Of a stretch of DNA of 64,000 nucleotides, positions 50,990 through 59,038 are shown piece after piece. The notes under the pieces were generated by a model. It had not been told where the DNA came from and did no database searches. It saw only the letters and a list, made by a program, of their open reading frames with translations. Position 1 is the stretch's first letter. Each line of letters starts with the position of its first letter. The position numbers and the translations under genes are program-made. Source of the DNA: DAHUZL01 sp035533215 (GTDB lineage Bacteria > Chloroflexota > Dormibacteria > Aeolococcales > Bog-877); NCBI GenBank assembly GCA_035533215.1, contig DATLUG010000006.1, positions 18,393-82,392 on the forward strand, given 5' to 3'.

Positions 50990-51696
50990 CCGCGACGACC
51001 CTCGCCGGACCTCGGCGGCAACGCCCTGCCGAGGATGGGACTCGCCTGTGACCGCCCCGGGCCGACCGCGACCCGCGCCCTCAGCGTCGCCCCTCGGCGC
51101 AACCCTGGTGGCGGCCCGCCGGAGCGGCCGGATCGCGATCGCCGACCGCGCCGGCAGGTCCCGGGCGGCGGTGAGGGTGGACGGCTCCGTCCCCGCCCTG
51201 GGCGGAGGGGCGGGCGCTCGTCGCCGCCGCAGCCTCTGCCACCGCCGCCGTGCCCTGTCGTGGAAGGGGAGACGGGGTGGGACGGTGCTCGCCAGCGAGG
51301 CGGCCGGCGGCGCCACCAGCCAGTGGATGGCGTCAAGCCTGACGGCGGCGGTGGCGCACGGCTCGATGGTCAACCCGCGCCACGTGAACGTGGTGGCGGT
51401 CGCGCTGACCAGTCGCAGCACGATCGACCTCCTCCACCCCGCCGCCGGCGGCCACCCAGCGGTTCACCACCAGCGCGGCCGTCGCGTCGACCAGCCGATG
51501 GTCCGGGGTCATCGGCCCGACCGCGAGGGCGACCGTCGTGGGCGACACCACGACGGTCGCCCTCGACGCGGGCGTCGCCGTCCGGCCGCGCTGAGCGCAG
51601 GCGCGGGCGCCCCCCCTCCGACCGCGCCGCCCGTTGGCATCCGCCGATGGGCGTACGATGGACGCGGGAGCGCGGCTGCGGCCGGAGGAGGGAATC
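50990..51696. other. Unassigned, about 700 bp with one strong hairpin
   Basis: No complete gene can be supported. On the minus strand a GTG at 51421 with a good GGAGG starts a plausible 45-residue stretch (SATATTFTWRGLTIEPCATA), but the frame then runs antisense through the phosphoesterase gene. On the plus strand a tail ATVVGDTTTVALDAGVAVRP ends at a TGA near 51593. Possibly the remains of a lost gene. Confidence 0.35.
51524..51565. repeat. 18-bp perfect inverted repeat with 6-nt loop
   Basis: Arms cgagggcgaccgtcgtgg (51524-51541) and ccacgacggtcgccctcg (51548-51565), loop gcgaca. No T-run follows. It is the longest perfect hairpin I noticed in the window and lies in a region without an assigned gene, about 130 bp upstream of the M50-like gene. 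Confidence 0.75.
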
Positions 51697-52110
51697 GTGC
51701 GGCGAGCCTGGCCGTGGGCGGCCGTCACCGTGGGCCTCACCGCGGTGCTCCTGCTGGGGAGCGTGAGGTGGGGGGCCCTTGCCGTTGCCGCCGCCGCCCT
51801 GGTGGCACACGAGGGATCGCACGCAGTCGGCCTGCGGCTGGCCGACGTCGACGTCCGGCCGGCGGTGCGCTGGCAGGGCATCGGGTGGCGCTTCGAGCCG
51901 GGCCACGCTCCCGTGGCCAGCCTCCTGCGGGCGTGGGAGCTGGGCCCCATGGTGGAGACCGTGGTGTGGCTGCTGGGAGCGCTGCTCCTCCCTGCCATGG
52001 CGTTCTGGCTGCTGGTGCTGGCAGCGGTCCAGCTGGGGGCCAACTGGCTCATCCCCGGCGGCGACGGCTCACGGGTGCGGCGCTGGAGGCGGCGCCTCAG
52101 CCCCGGCTGA
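51697..52110 (+). CDS. Minimal M50-like (site-2 protease) membrane protein
   Basis: 137 aa with three or four membrane helices. H38-E39-G-S-H42 in LVAHEGSHAVGLRL is a zinc HExxH motif within a helix, and N116-W-L-I-P120-G-G-D123-G-S-R recalls the second M50 motif (N-x-x-P-x-x-D-G), which gives the third zinc ligand. Order and spacing (about 80 residues) fit a reduced intramembrane metalloprotease of the S2P/SpoIVFB class, without PDZ or CBS domains. GTG at 51697 follows GGAGGAGG closely; an ATG at 51660 would add 12 residues. The 3' end overlaps the M19 gene convergently by 14 nt. Confidence 0.6.
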   Translation: MRRAWPWAAVTVGLTAVLLLGSVRWGALAVAAAALVAHEGSHAVGLRLADVDVRPAVRWQGIGWRFEPGHAPVASLLRAWELGPMVETVVWLLGALLLPAMAFWLLVLAAVQLGANWLIPGGDGSRVRRWRRRLSPG

Positions 52111-53254
52111 GTTCGGACGCCACCGCCTCGGCGGCGCCGAGCGTCCGCAGGACGTTTCCGCCGGCGAGTTGGCGGAGCTCTGGGTCGGACCATCGACGGC
52201 GGCCGAGCTCGGCCCAGAGGCGCGGATAACCGGACACGTCCCCGAGTCCCTTCGGGAGATGGCGCGTCCCGTCGAAGTCCCCTCCCACCCCGATGTGGTC
52301 GAGGCCGGCGACCTGGCGGGCGTGGTCGACGTGAGCGGCCACCTCGGCGACCGTCACCGGCGGGCAGGGGCGCGCGTGCGCGAACGCCAGGGCGGCCCGA
52401 TCCTCCTCCTCCTCCTCGCCGCCACGCCGCTGCCGCTCCAGCTCCGCAGAGAGATCCTCGTGCCAGGCGGCCGCGGCCGGGGAGATGAACTGGGCCACGA
52501 AGGTGATCATGATCACGCCGCCGTTCCGTTGCAGGCGGGCGAGGAGCCGGTCGTCCACGTTGCGGGGGTGGTCGCAGAGCGCCCGGCACGACGAGTGGCT
52601 GAAGACGACCGGCGCCCGGGTGACGTCGAGGGCGGCTGCCGCCGTCTCGGCCGAGGTGTGGCTCAGGTCGACCAGCATCCCGAGCCGGTTCATCTCGGCG
52701 ATCACCGTCTCGCCGAAGGCTGACAGGCCCCGCAGCCTCGGCACGTCGGTGGCCGAGTCCGCGAACGGGACGTTGCGGTTGTGGGTGAGGGTGAGGTAGC
52801 GGACGCCGAGCCGGTGGAACAGGCGCAGCACCGCAAGCGATTCCCCGATCGAGTGGCCGCCCTCGGCGCCCAGCATCGAGGCGATCCTGCCCCGCCCGAT
52901 CGCCGCCACCACGGCGTCCGCCGATCCGGTCAGCTCGAAGACGGCGGGATGGCTCGCCACCAGGCGATGGACGAAGTCGATCTGCTCCAGGGTGGCCATC
53001 ACCGCCGCCGCCCCCTCCAGCTCGGCGGGAACGAACACCGACCAGAACTGGCCGCCGACGCCGCCCCGCCGCAGCCGGGGAACGTCGGTGTGGAGCCGTG
53101 GCTGCCGCGCGGCGATGTCGTGCCGGGCGAGGTCGCCTCCGAACAGCGTCCGGTGGGCCCAGGCCAGGTCGTTGTGGCCGTCCACGACCCGGATCGCGGC
53201 CCAGGCCCGTTCGCGGTCGCCCGGCCGGTCAGCCACCGCGGGTCCGCGCCCCAT
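52097..53254 (-). CDS. Membrane dipeptidase (M19 family)
   Basis: 385 aa renal-dipeptidase fold. Zinc ligands in VVDGHNDLAW, the Glu in SMLGAEGGHSIGE, His in LVDLSHTSAETA and VVFSHSSCRALC; Asp in IGVGGDFDGT. LTLTHNRNVPFADSATD is also typical. It hydrolyses dipeptides, perhaps with D-residues from cell wall turnover. An acidic loop GGEEEEED is unusual. ATG at 53254 chosen; a GTG 18 nt further in is possible. Confidence 0.93.
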   Translation of the reverse strand: MGRGPAVADRPGDRERAWAAIRVVDGHNDLAWAHRTLFGGDLARHDIAARQPRLHTDVPRLRRGGVGGQFWSVFVPAELEGAAAVMATLEQIDFVHRLVASHPAVFELTGSADAVVAAIGRGRIASMLGAEGGHSIGESLAVLRLFHRLGVRYLTLTHNRNVPFADSATDVPRLRGLSAFGETVIAEMNRLGMLVDLSHTSAETAAAALDVTRAPVVFSHSSCRALCDHPRNVDDRLLARLQRNGGVIMITFVAQFISPAAAAWHEDLSAELERQRRGGEEEEEDRAALAFAHARPCPPVTVAEVAAHVDHARQVAGLDHIGVGGDFDGTRHLPKGLGDVSGYPRLWAELGRRRWSDPELRQLAGGNVLRTLGAAEAVASELSRG

Positions 53255-53599
53255 CGCCGCCACCGGCGGCCATCGTCCCGCCGACCGATCCACGATGCCG
53301 CGCCGTCCTCCCGGTCCGATCCACGAGGGCGGTCGCGCCGATGGCTCCCATCGTCGCCCATGGTGGCGCAGCGCCAGCCATCCGTGCTCACCGACAACAG
53401 CCTCGACGGGCGGCGGCCACCCAGACGGCCGACGCCCGTCGAGGCCGCCTCCCCCGCCCTGGGCTCGGGCCCTCGGGGCTGGTAGCCTCGCCGCTCAGGC
53501 TGAAGGCCGTGGTCGAGGTGCCGGTGATGGGACGGCCGGCAAGACCCTGATGGCCGCCGTCTCCACGAGCTCGGACGCCGTTCGCCCGCGCCCCTCGCC
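53255..53599. other. Unassigned, about 345 bp
   Basis: Upstream of the dipeptidase gene; no coding frame with protein character and no clear promoter box. Confidence 0.35.
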
Positions 53600-54233
53600 G
53601 TCCGCTTCGGGGCGGCCTCATCGATCGCCATCGCCAGCCTCGCCGTCACCGCGCTGGTCCCGGGGACCGAGCCGCCGGGACGCCGGCCCCGGCATGATCG
53701 CCGGAGCCATCGACCGCCTCGCCTGCTGCGGCCTCGACCCTCCGGCGCCTGGGAGCGCCGGGCGGCTCGGGGCTGGCGTGGCCGGCCGGGCCCGGGCCCG
53801 CGGCGGTGGCCGCGTTCGTGCTCCTCCGGTGAGCGGGACGGGCCCAGAGCCGATCACGGTCCGATCGGAGGAGGCGGCCCCGTACCCCTGTCGTCGCACC
53901 CGTCCGGTTCGCCTTCGGCGCCGCGTTCTCGGTGGTCGCGGCGCTCATCGGGCTGAGCTTCGGACCCAGGGTCGGCGAGGTCTTCCTGGCCGTCCCCGCC
54001 ATCCTCACCCTGGTGGCGCGGGCGGGCGGGACGCCGAGGCGGTGGCGGACGCCCGCGGCGCGCTGGTCGGCTCGCTCGGGCTGGCGGGCTTCGCCGCGGT
54101 CCGGCTGTGGGCGATCCGGGCGGGCGCCGCGGCGGCCCTGCTCGCCGGTCTCGGAGCGTGGGTGGTGGTCTCCCCCACCCTCCTGCTCGCACGTCGCCGA
54201 CCGTGGCCGACGATCTGGGGCGGCGGCCGCTGA
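53600..54233 (+). pseudogene. Eroded DUF3147-like membrane protein gene(s)
   Basis: The best part is 53890-54233: frame 1 reads APVRFAFGAAFSVVAALIGL and PRVGEVFLAVPAILTLVARA, then after a -1 shift near 54030 the other frame continues DARGALVGSLGLAGFAAVRL and a last helix (ALLAGLGAWVVVSPTLLLAR). That order matches DUF3147-type proteins. No start codon precedes it. About 290 bp upstream a second, worse fragment (VRFGAASSIAIASLAVTALV, from 53600) begins the same way, suggesting a decayed tandem pair. Sequencing error cannot be excluded for the second copy. Confidence 0.5.
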
Positions 54234-54769
54234 ACCGGTGAGCCGGTCTTCCGGGCGCAAGGCCGAACCGCCCCGGCGCCCCGGACGGGAGCGCCGGCGG
54301 CGTCTCCGCGCGCGAGCGTGGTGCCTCGCGCCCGGGGTCGGACCGTGCGGCGGGTCCGCGCCTCCGTCGCCCGTCAGCCGATAGAGGGCTGGGGTGACCG
54401 AAGCCGGGCGGCGCGCAGGCCCGACCACCGGGGACGGCCCGTGAGCTCCGCGTCGCCGACCGCGAGCGGTGCCGGACACACGGTTCCTCCACCTCCGCGA
54501 TCAGCCCCGCCGCTCACGTGCGGGCGCCGCCGGGGGGAGGGCGGCGTCCACCTCCGCGGGCCCGCGGCCCCGCCAGGAGTCAACGCACCGCGCCCGGCGG
54601 CGGGTGGAGCCCACGGCCGCGGCGCCACTCGACCGGGTTCCGCTGCCCACCCGCCGGACTGGGAGCGTGGTCCGCCGCGGGCGTGGGGGTCGATGCCTCC
54701 GCGGCCCCGAATCGCGGTCGCCCTCGCCCAGCGCGTCTCACGGCGCCTGATGGGCCGGTGGCGGCCGGG
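54234..54769. other. Unassigned, about 535 bp
   Basis: Open frames on both strands are Arg/Pro/Gly-rich and look random. I see no supportable gene or RNA. Confidence 0.4.
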
Positions 54770-56272
54770 TCAAGCGTGCGGGCCATCGGACGGGGCCGTG
54801 CCTGGTCCGGGGCGACCCCCGACGGGCTCCAGGCTGGTCGCCCCCCGGAGGCCGAATACGTCGCGCAGCGCCGTCAGCGCGGCGAGCTCACCGCAGCGAC
54901 CGTGCACCCCCGGACCGGGCACGGTCGACGCCGAGCAGAGATAGACGCCGCGGAGAGGGGTGCGGTGGGGGTTCCAGGCAAGGCCGGGGCGGAAGAAGGT
55001 CTGCCGCAGGTCCAGCAGCCCGGCGCCGATGTCGCCGCCGACACAGTTCGGATTGTGCCGCTCCTGGTCGCGGGCCGTGCGCCGCGCGCGGGCCAGGACC
55101 AGATCGCGGAACCCGGGGGCGAAGCGCTCCACCTGCGCCTCGATCGGTGCGGTCATGTCGACCCCGGAGCCCCGTGGAACATGGCAGTACGTCCAGAGCG
55201 TGTGCTGGCCGGACGGTGCCCGGTCGGGGTCCACCACGCCCGGCTGTACGGCGAGCACGTATGGGCGGTCGGGATGACGTCCGGCGGCGACCGCCGCCTC
55301 GGCCGCCGCCACCTCCTCCAGGGTGCCTCCCAGGTGGAGGGTGCCAGAGCGCCGGCATCCCTCGTTGGTCCACGGGACCGGGCCGGCGAGGGCGAAGTCG
55401 ACCTTGCAGACGCCGCTGCCGTAGCGGAACCGCTCCAGCCGGCGCCGATAGCGCGAGGGCAGCCGCCCGCCGGCGAGGTCGAGCAGGCCGCGCGGCGTCA
55501 CGTCCAGGAGCAGCGCCCGCGCCTTCGGAAGTTCTCGCAGCGACCGGACCCACCGACCGGTCTCCACGGCGCCTCCGGCGCCGACCACGGCGTCCGCCAT
55601 GGCCTGGGACAGACGGCCGCTGCCGCCCGCCACCACCGGCCAGCCGACCCGGTGGGCCAGCGCCGAGAGGAGGAGGCCGATGCCGGCGGTGGGGGCCGTG
55701 TCGAGGGGGCGGGCGGAGTGGGCGGCGACGCCGGCGAAGAGCGCGCGGGCCTCCTCGGTCGCGAAGCGCTCCGCCACGGTTGTCGCCGACCGGACTCCAT
55801 TGAGCCCGTACCGGGCCAGCGCCAGAGGACGGCCCGGCGGGCGCCGCCGGACGGAGAGGACCCAGTCGGCGATCGTCAGCCCATCCTGCGCCAGCGGCCG
55901 GTGGAGTCGAAGGTAGGCGTCGCCGTCCGGCCCCAGGCCAGCGGCCGTGGCGGCAACCGACCGGCGGACCACCGCGGCCCGGCCGCCGTCGAGCGGATGG
56001 GCGAAGACGACCTCGGGCTGCAGCAGGCGGACCCCCCGGCCGGGCAGGTCGAAGCGGCGAAAGAAGGGCGAGGCCAGGACCAGGGGATGCACCGCCGCGC
56101 AGACGTCGTGCAAGAAGCCCGGCAGCGTCAGGGCTTCGGTCCGGCACCCACCCCCCCAGGTGGCCGCGCCCTCGATCACCAGCACCTGAAGTCCGGCGGC
56201 CGCCAGCGTGACCGCGGCGGCGAGACCATTGGGCCCGCTGCCGACGACCACGGCGTCAGCCGACCCGCCCAC
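54770..56272 (-). CDS. Phytoene desaturase-family FAD oxidoreductase (PYROXD2-like)
   Basis: 500 aa. FAD motif AVVVGSGPNGLAAAVTLAAAG, EGAATWGGGCRTEALTLPGF, HDVCAAVHPL, and the C-terminal RGVYLCSASTVPGPGVHGRCG. This is the subgroup annotated as PYROXD2/CrtI-related, of unknown substrate; other carotenoid genes are absent. GTG at 56272 is the start directly before the FAD motif. C-terminal ~25 residues are a Gly/Pro tail. Confidence 0.88.
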   Translation of the reverse strand: MGGSADAVVVGSGPNGLAAAVTLAAAGLQVLVIEGAATWGGGCRTEALTLPGFLHDVCAAVHPLVLASPFFRRFDLPGRGVRLLQPEVVFAHPLDGGRAAVVRRSVAATAAGLGPDGDAYLRLHRPLAQDGLTIADWVLSVRRRPPGRPLALARYGLNGVRSATTVAERFATEEARALFAGVAAHSARPLDTAPTAGIGLLLSALAHRVGWPVVAGGSGRLSQAMADAVVGAGGAVETGRWVRSLRELPKARALLLDVTPRGLLDLAGGRLPSRYRRRLERFRYGSGVCKVDFALAGPVPWTNEGCRRSGTLHLGGTLEEVAAAEAAVAAGRHPDRPYVLAVQPGVVDPDRAPSGQHTLWTYCHVPRGSGVDMTAPIEAQVERFAPGFRDLVLARARRTARDQERHNPNCVGGDIGAGLLDLRQTFFRPGLAWNPHRTPLRGVYLCSASTVPGPGVHGRCGELAALTALRDVFGLRGATSLEPVGGRPGPGTAPSDGPHA

Positions 56273-56756
56273 CCGTCCCGCCGGCGCGCCCCGGAGCTCG
56301 CGATCGCGCTGGACGCAGCGCCGGCGAAGCCCATCCCATCGGCTCCATCATGCCGCTCGGCTGCGTCCCTCCGCGTGGCGGTGCCCGGCACCGGCGCAGC
56401 TGCCGGGCCACCCGGCCCCGGACGTGGTCGGCCGATCGGTCCAGCGAGCCCGCCCCGAGATCCGGCGCCGGGCTGGGCCGGGATCCCGCTGGCCGGTCGC
56501 CGCGACCGGGACCCCGGGCCCGGACGGGCCGGGGCCCGCCGCCTTCGCCGAGCGCGGTGACCGGGACGCGGCGAGCGCTCACCCGGTCGCGGCCCACCGG
56601 GCGTCTCGCCCCGACGGACCTCACCGTGTCGCCCTCGCGCCGCCCAGCGATGGTGCGGCCGAGACAGCGCCGACGGGCCCCGCGACGAACGGGGGCGAGC
56701 TGGCCATCGCCAGCCCCCTCGCCCGGTGAGGGCCACCGTCCCGAGGGGCGACGGCC
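56273..56756. other. Unassigned, about 480 bp
   Basis: No frame of protein character; Arg/Pro-rich on all strands. It marks the border of the accessory zone. Confidence 0.4.
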
Positions 56757-57080
56757 TCAGGCCGGCCGCAGGGTTATCCAGAGGTCGCTCTTGATGAGAG
56801 CCGCCAGAAGCAGCGGCCAGATCCTCGGACCATGGCACTGATAGCTCACAACCTCGTCCGCCGTGGCATCGAACGACCGCAGTCGACTGAGACGCCGACC
56901 TGAACCGAGCCTCAGCGTGTGATGGCCTGGCGCCACCTCCACCTCGACCGTCTCGCGGCTGGCGATAGCGCCCACCACTGTGCCGTCGATCGCGATCTTC
57001 CACCCATCGCTCTGTCCGCCGATGCCGATCCCGCTCCACGTCCGTGACAGCCTAAAGAGGTTCGCGTAATATGGTGACAT
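56757..57080 (-). pseudogene. Small ABC-operon protein gene, cut by the IS630 element
   Basis: The remaining part encodes RLSRTWSGIGIGGQSDGWKI, AIDGTVVGAIASRETVEVEV, APGHHTLRLGSGRRLSRLRS and a C-terminal hydrophobic stretch (IWPLLLAALIKSDLWITL), similar to small PEGA-like domains. Removing the element and one TA joins it to sequence at 58211-58233: AGGAGG then ATG GCG GGC GAA GCG ACA CTT AGG, so the original protein began MAGEATLRLSRTWSG. The insertion left the frame open, and the element itself offers an ATG at 57080 (MSPYYANLFRLSRTW), so a chimeric product is possible. The gene overlapped the permease end by about 25 nt. Confidence 0.75.
57055..57078. repeat. Left terminal inverted repeat of the IS630 element
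   Basis: aagaggttcgcgtaat then atggtgac; matches the reverse complement of the right end at all but three positions (first base and two near the inner end). Confidence 0.92.
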
Positions 57081-57108
57081 TCCGGCGTCGACGCCGGATA
57101 CTGTCCCC

Positions 57109-58178
57109 ATGCTTCTCCTACGCGTCTTGCTCCTGCTCGTCCTGGCCATCCCCCGCGTCGGTGCACCCCGTGACTTCGGTGCCATGGACCGCCGCCGCCA
57201 GGAGGCGGCCTCACTCTTTCGCCGGGGCCGAACTCAAGCGGAGGTCGCCCATGCGCTGGACGTCTCGCGCCAGAGCGTCAGCCGGTGGTATTCACAGTGG
57301 CAGCGTGGCGGCGCCAGCGCGCTGCGCGGCGCGGGCAGAGCAGGGCGCCGGCCCCACCTGGACGGAGCCGAGTTGAGACGGGTCGAGCGGCGGCTCGAGA
57401 AGGGCCCCCTTGCCAACGGCTATGCCACCGACATGTGGACCCTGCAGCGGGTCGCTGAGGTGATCGAGGCCGAGACCGGGGTCAGCTACCACCCCGGGCA
57501 CGTCTGGCGTCTCCTCCGTGACATGGGCTGGAGCCGCCAGCGGCCCGCCCGTCGGGCCGTGGAGCGGAACGAGCAGGCGATCGCGAACTGGGTCAAGAAC
57601 GAGTGGCCCCGGGTAAAAAAAACGCCAGACGCCGCCACGCCTGGATCTGCTTCCAGGACGAGTCCGGGTTCAGTCTCCTCCCCTCGGTGAGAGCTACCTG
57701 GGCGCCTCGGGGGAAGACCCCGGTGCTCCACCACCGCTTCAGCTGGAAGCGCCTGTCCATGGCCGCTGCGGTTGGCTACGCCCCCAACGGCGCCGACGCC
57801 TGGCTGGCGTTCAACATGCGCCCTGGCGCGTACACCGAGGACACCCTGATCGACTTCCTCGAGGACCTGCACGATCACCTCCGCGGCGACAAGCTCACCC
57901 TGATCTGGGATGGGCTGCCCTCACACCGCTCGCGGACAATGCAGGCCTGGATCGCGCGGCAGACAGGCTGGCTGGTGGTCGAGCGGCTTCCCGCCTACGG
58001 GCACGAGCTGAACCCCGTTGAGCTGGTGTGGGGCAACCTCAAGTCGAGTGAGCTGGCCAACCTGTGTCCCGACACCATCGACGAGGCCGCCGATCACGCC
58101 GAGAACGGGCTGCAGCGCATCGGGTCGGATGCCCACCTGTGCTTCGCCTTCCTCCGCCATTGCGGGCTCGACCTGTGA
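57109..58178 (+). CDS. IS630-family transposase, expressed by -1 frameshifting
   Basis: The first frame (from 57109) encodes a helix-turn-helix region: RRRQEAASLFRRGRTQAEVA then HALDVSRQSVSRWYSQWQRG. At gggtaaaaaaaacgcc (A8, ~57614-57621) a -1 slip changes WPRVKKTPD to WPRVKKNARRRHAWICFQDE and continues in the second frame to 58178. The catalytic DDE residues are Asp in FQDESGFSLLP, Asp in LIWDGLPSH and Glu in LNPVELVWGN. IS630 elements are known to use this type of slippage. GATACT-N6-ATG precedes 57109; an in-frame ATG at 57184 is the alternative start. Confidence 0.92.
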
Positions 58179-58184
58179 CCACCT

Positions 58185-58208
58185 GTCACTGTATTACGCG
58201 AACCTCTC
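58185..58208. repeat. Right terminal inverted repeat of the IS630 element
   Basis: gtcactgtattacgcg then aacctctc, followed by the TA target duplicate. The first G after the TA on the minus strand now completes the permease stop codon TAG. Confidence 0.92.
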
Positions 58209-59038
58209 TAAGTGTCGCTTCGCCCGCCATCATCTCCTCCTGTGCGTCGGATGCGTCGAACCTCACCGTGAGGCCCGCCGCCGGTCCCATCCGCCCGCTG
58301 AGCGCGAGCGCCGGTGATCAGGCGCTCGCGCTCGAACATCGCCGACACGACCAGCCAGAGCGCGACGTCGAGTGCCAGCAGGCCGAGCCCGAACTCGACC
58401 GCCAGCGCGACGCTCGGGGCGAGGATCTGGAAGGACACCAGGGCCGTCACCCCCAGGGGAGGCAGGCTGGCCAGCGAGCCCAGTTGCTGGGCGACGCGGA
58501 CATCGCTGGAGCGAGCGGAGATGGCGGTCCCGACCCAGATCGACCAGGCCGCGAGCAGGGGCGCGAAGAGAGCCTCGGCGAGGATGTGCGGTCCCTCCGT
58601 GAGCGTCGAGGCGACCGTCGGATTGCTCGCGAACAGGTGGGCGCAGACCACCACCACCGCGAACAGGGCGTAGGCGATGCCGACCGACGGCACGATCGAG
58701 GCCAGCGCCTTGCCGAGCAGGATCTCCTCGCGTCGCACCGGCGTGGTCAGCAGCGGCTCGAGCGTTCCCTGTTCACGTTCTCCGACCACGGAGTAGGCGG
58801 CGATGGTGGCCGGAACCACCGCCGGCACGACCAAGAGGAGCAGGAAGGTGGACCCCACCGCCCTCGCCACCAGGGCGGCGCGCGCGGTCGGGCCCACGGC
58901 GAAGATGGTGATCATCGGGTCGAGCATGAAGATGAGCGGAAGTACGACCATGGTGCCGATGATGAAGCGGCTGCGCCGGTATTCGCGAACCTCCTTCCGG
59001 GCGATCGCGACCAGGCGTCCGCCGTTGAGATGCATCAT
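58208..59038 (-). CDS. ABC-2-type transporter permease
   Basis: 276 aa with six membrane segments. AIARKEVREYRRSRFIIGTM at the start, then a characteristic SVVGEREQGTLEPLLTTPVRREEILLGKAL, the ABC-2/NatB-type motif (EREQGTLE.LL..P). Likely an exporter of small molecules or ions. ATG overlaps the stop of the ATPase gene (ATGA). The stop TAG is partly supplied by the IS end; the sequence is otherwise unchanged. With a dead ATPase it is probably non-functional unless another ATPase serves it. Confidence 0.87.
   Translation of the reverse strand: MMHLNGGRLVAIARKEVREYRRSRFIIGTMVVLPLIFMLDPMITIFAVGPTARAALVARAVGSTFLLLLVVPAVVPATIAAYSVVGEREQGTLEPLLTTPVRREEILLGKALASIVPSVGIAYALFAVVVVCAHLFASNPTVASTLTEGPHILAEALFAPLLAAWSIWVGTAISARSSDVRVAQQLGSLASLPPLGVTALVSFQILAPSVALAVEFGLGLLALDVALWLVVSAMFERERLITGARAQRADGTGGGPHGEVRRIRRTGGDDGGRSDT

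Larger units (their letters stand above)
57055..58208 (+). mobile_element. IS630-family insertion sequence, 1154 bp
   Basis: Bounded by 24-bp imperfect inverted repeats (57055-57078 and 58185-58208, core agaggttcgcgtaata) and flanked by a TA duplication (57053-57054, 58209-58210), the typical IS630/Tc1-mariner target. The transposase is complete through a -1 frameshift. An 18-bp perfect palindrome tccggcgtcgacgccgga (57081-57098) lies just inside the left end before the transposase start. Nothing looks decayed, so the insertion is probably recent. Confidence 0.95.

Noticed and set aside
49256..51421. A long minus-strand frame starting with a good GGAGG at 51421
   Set aside because: Beyond the first ~45 residues it runs antisense through the secreted phosphoesterase gene and loses protein character.
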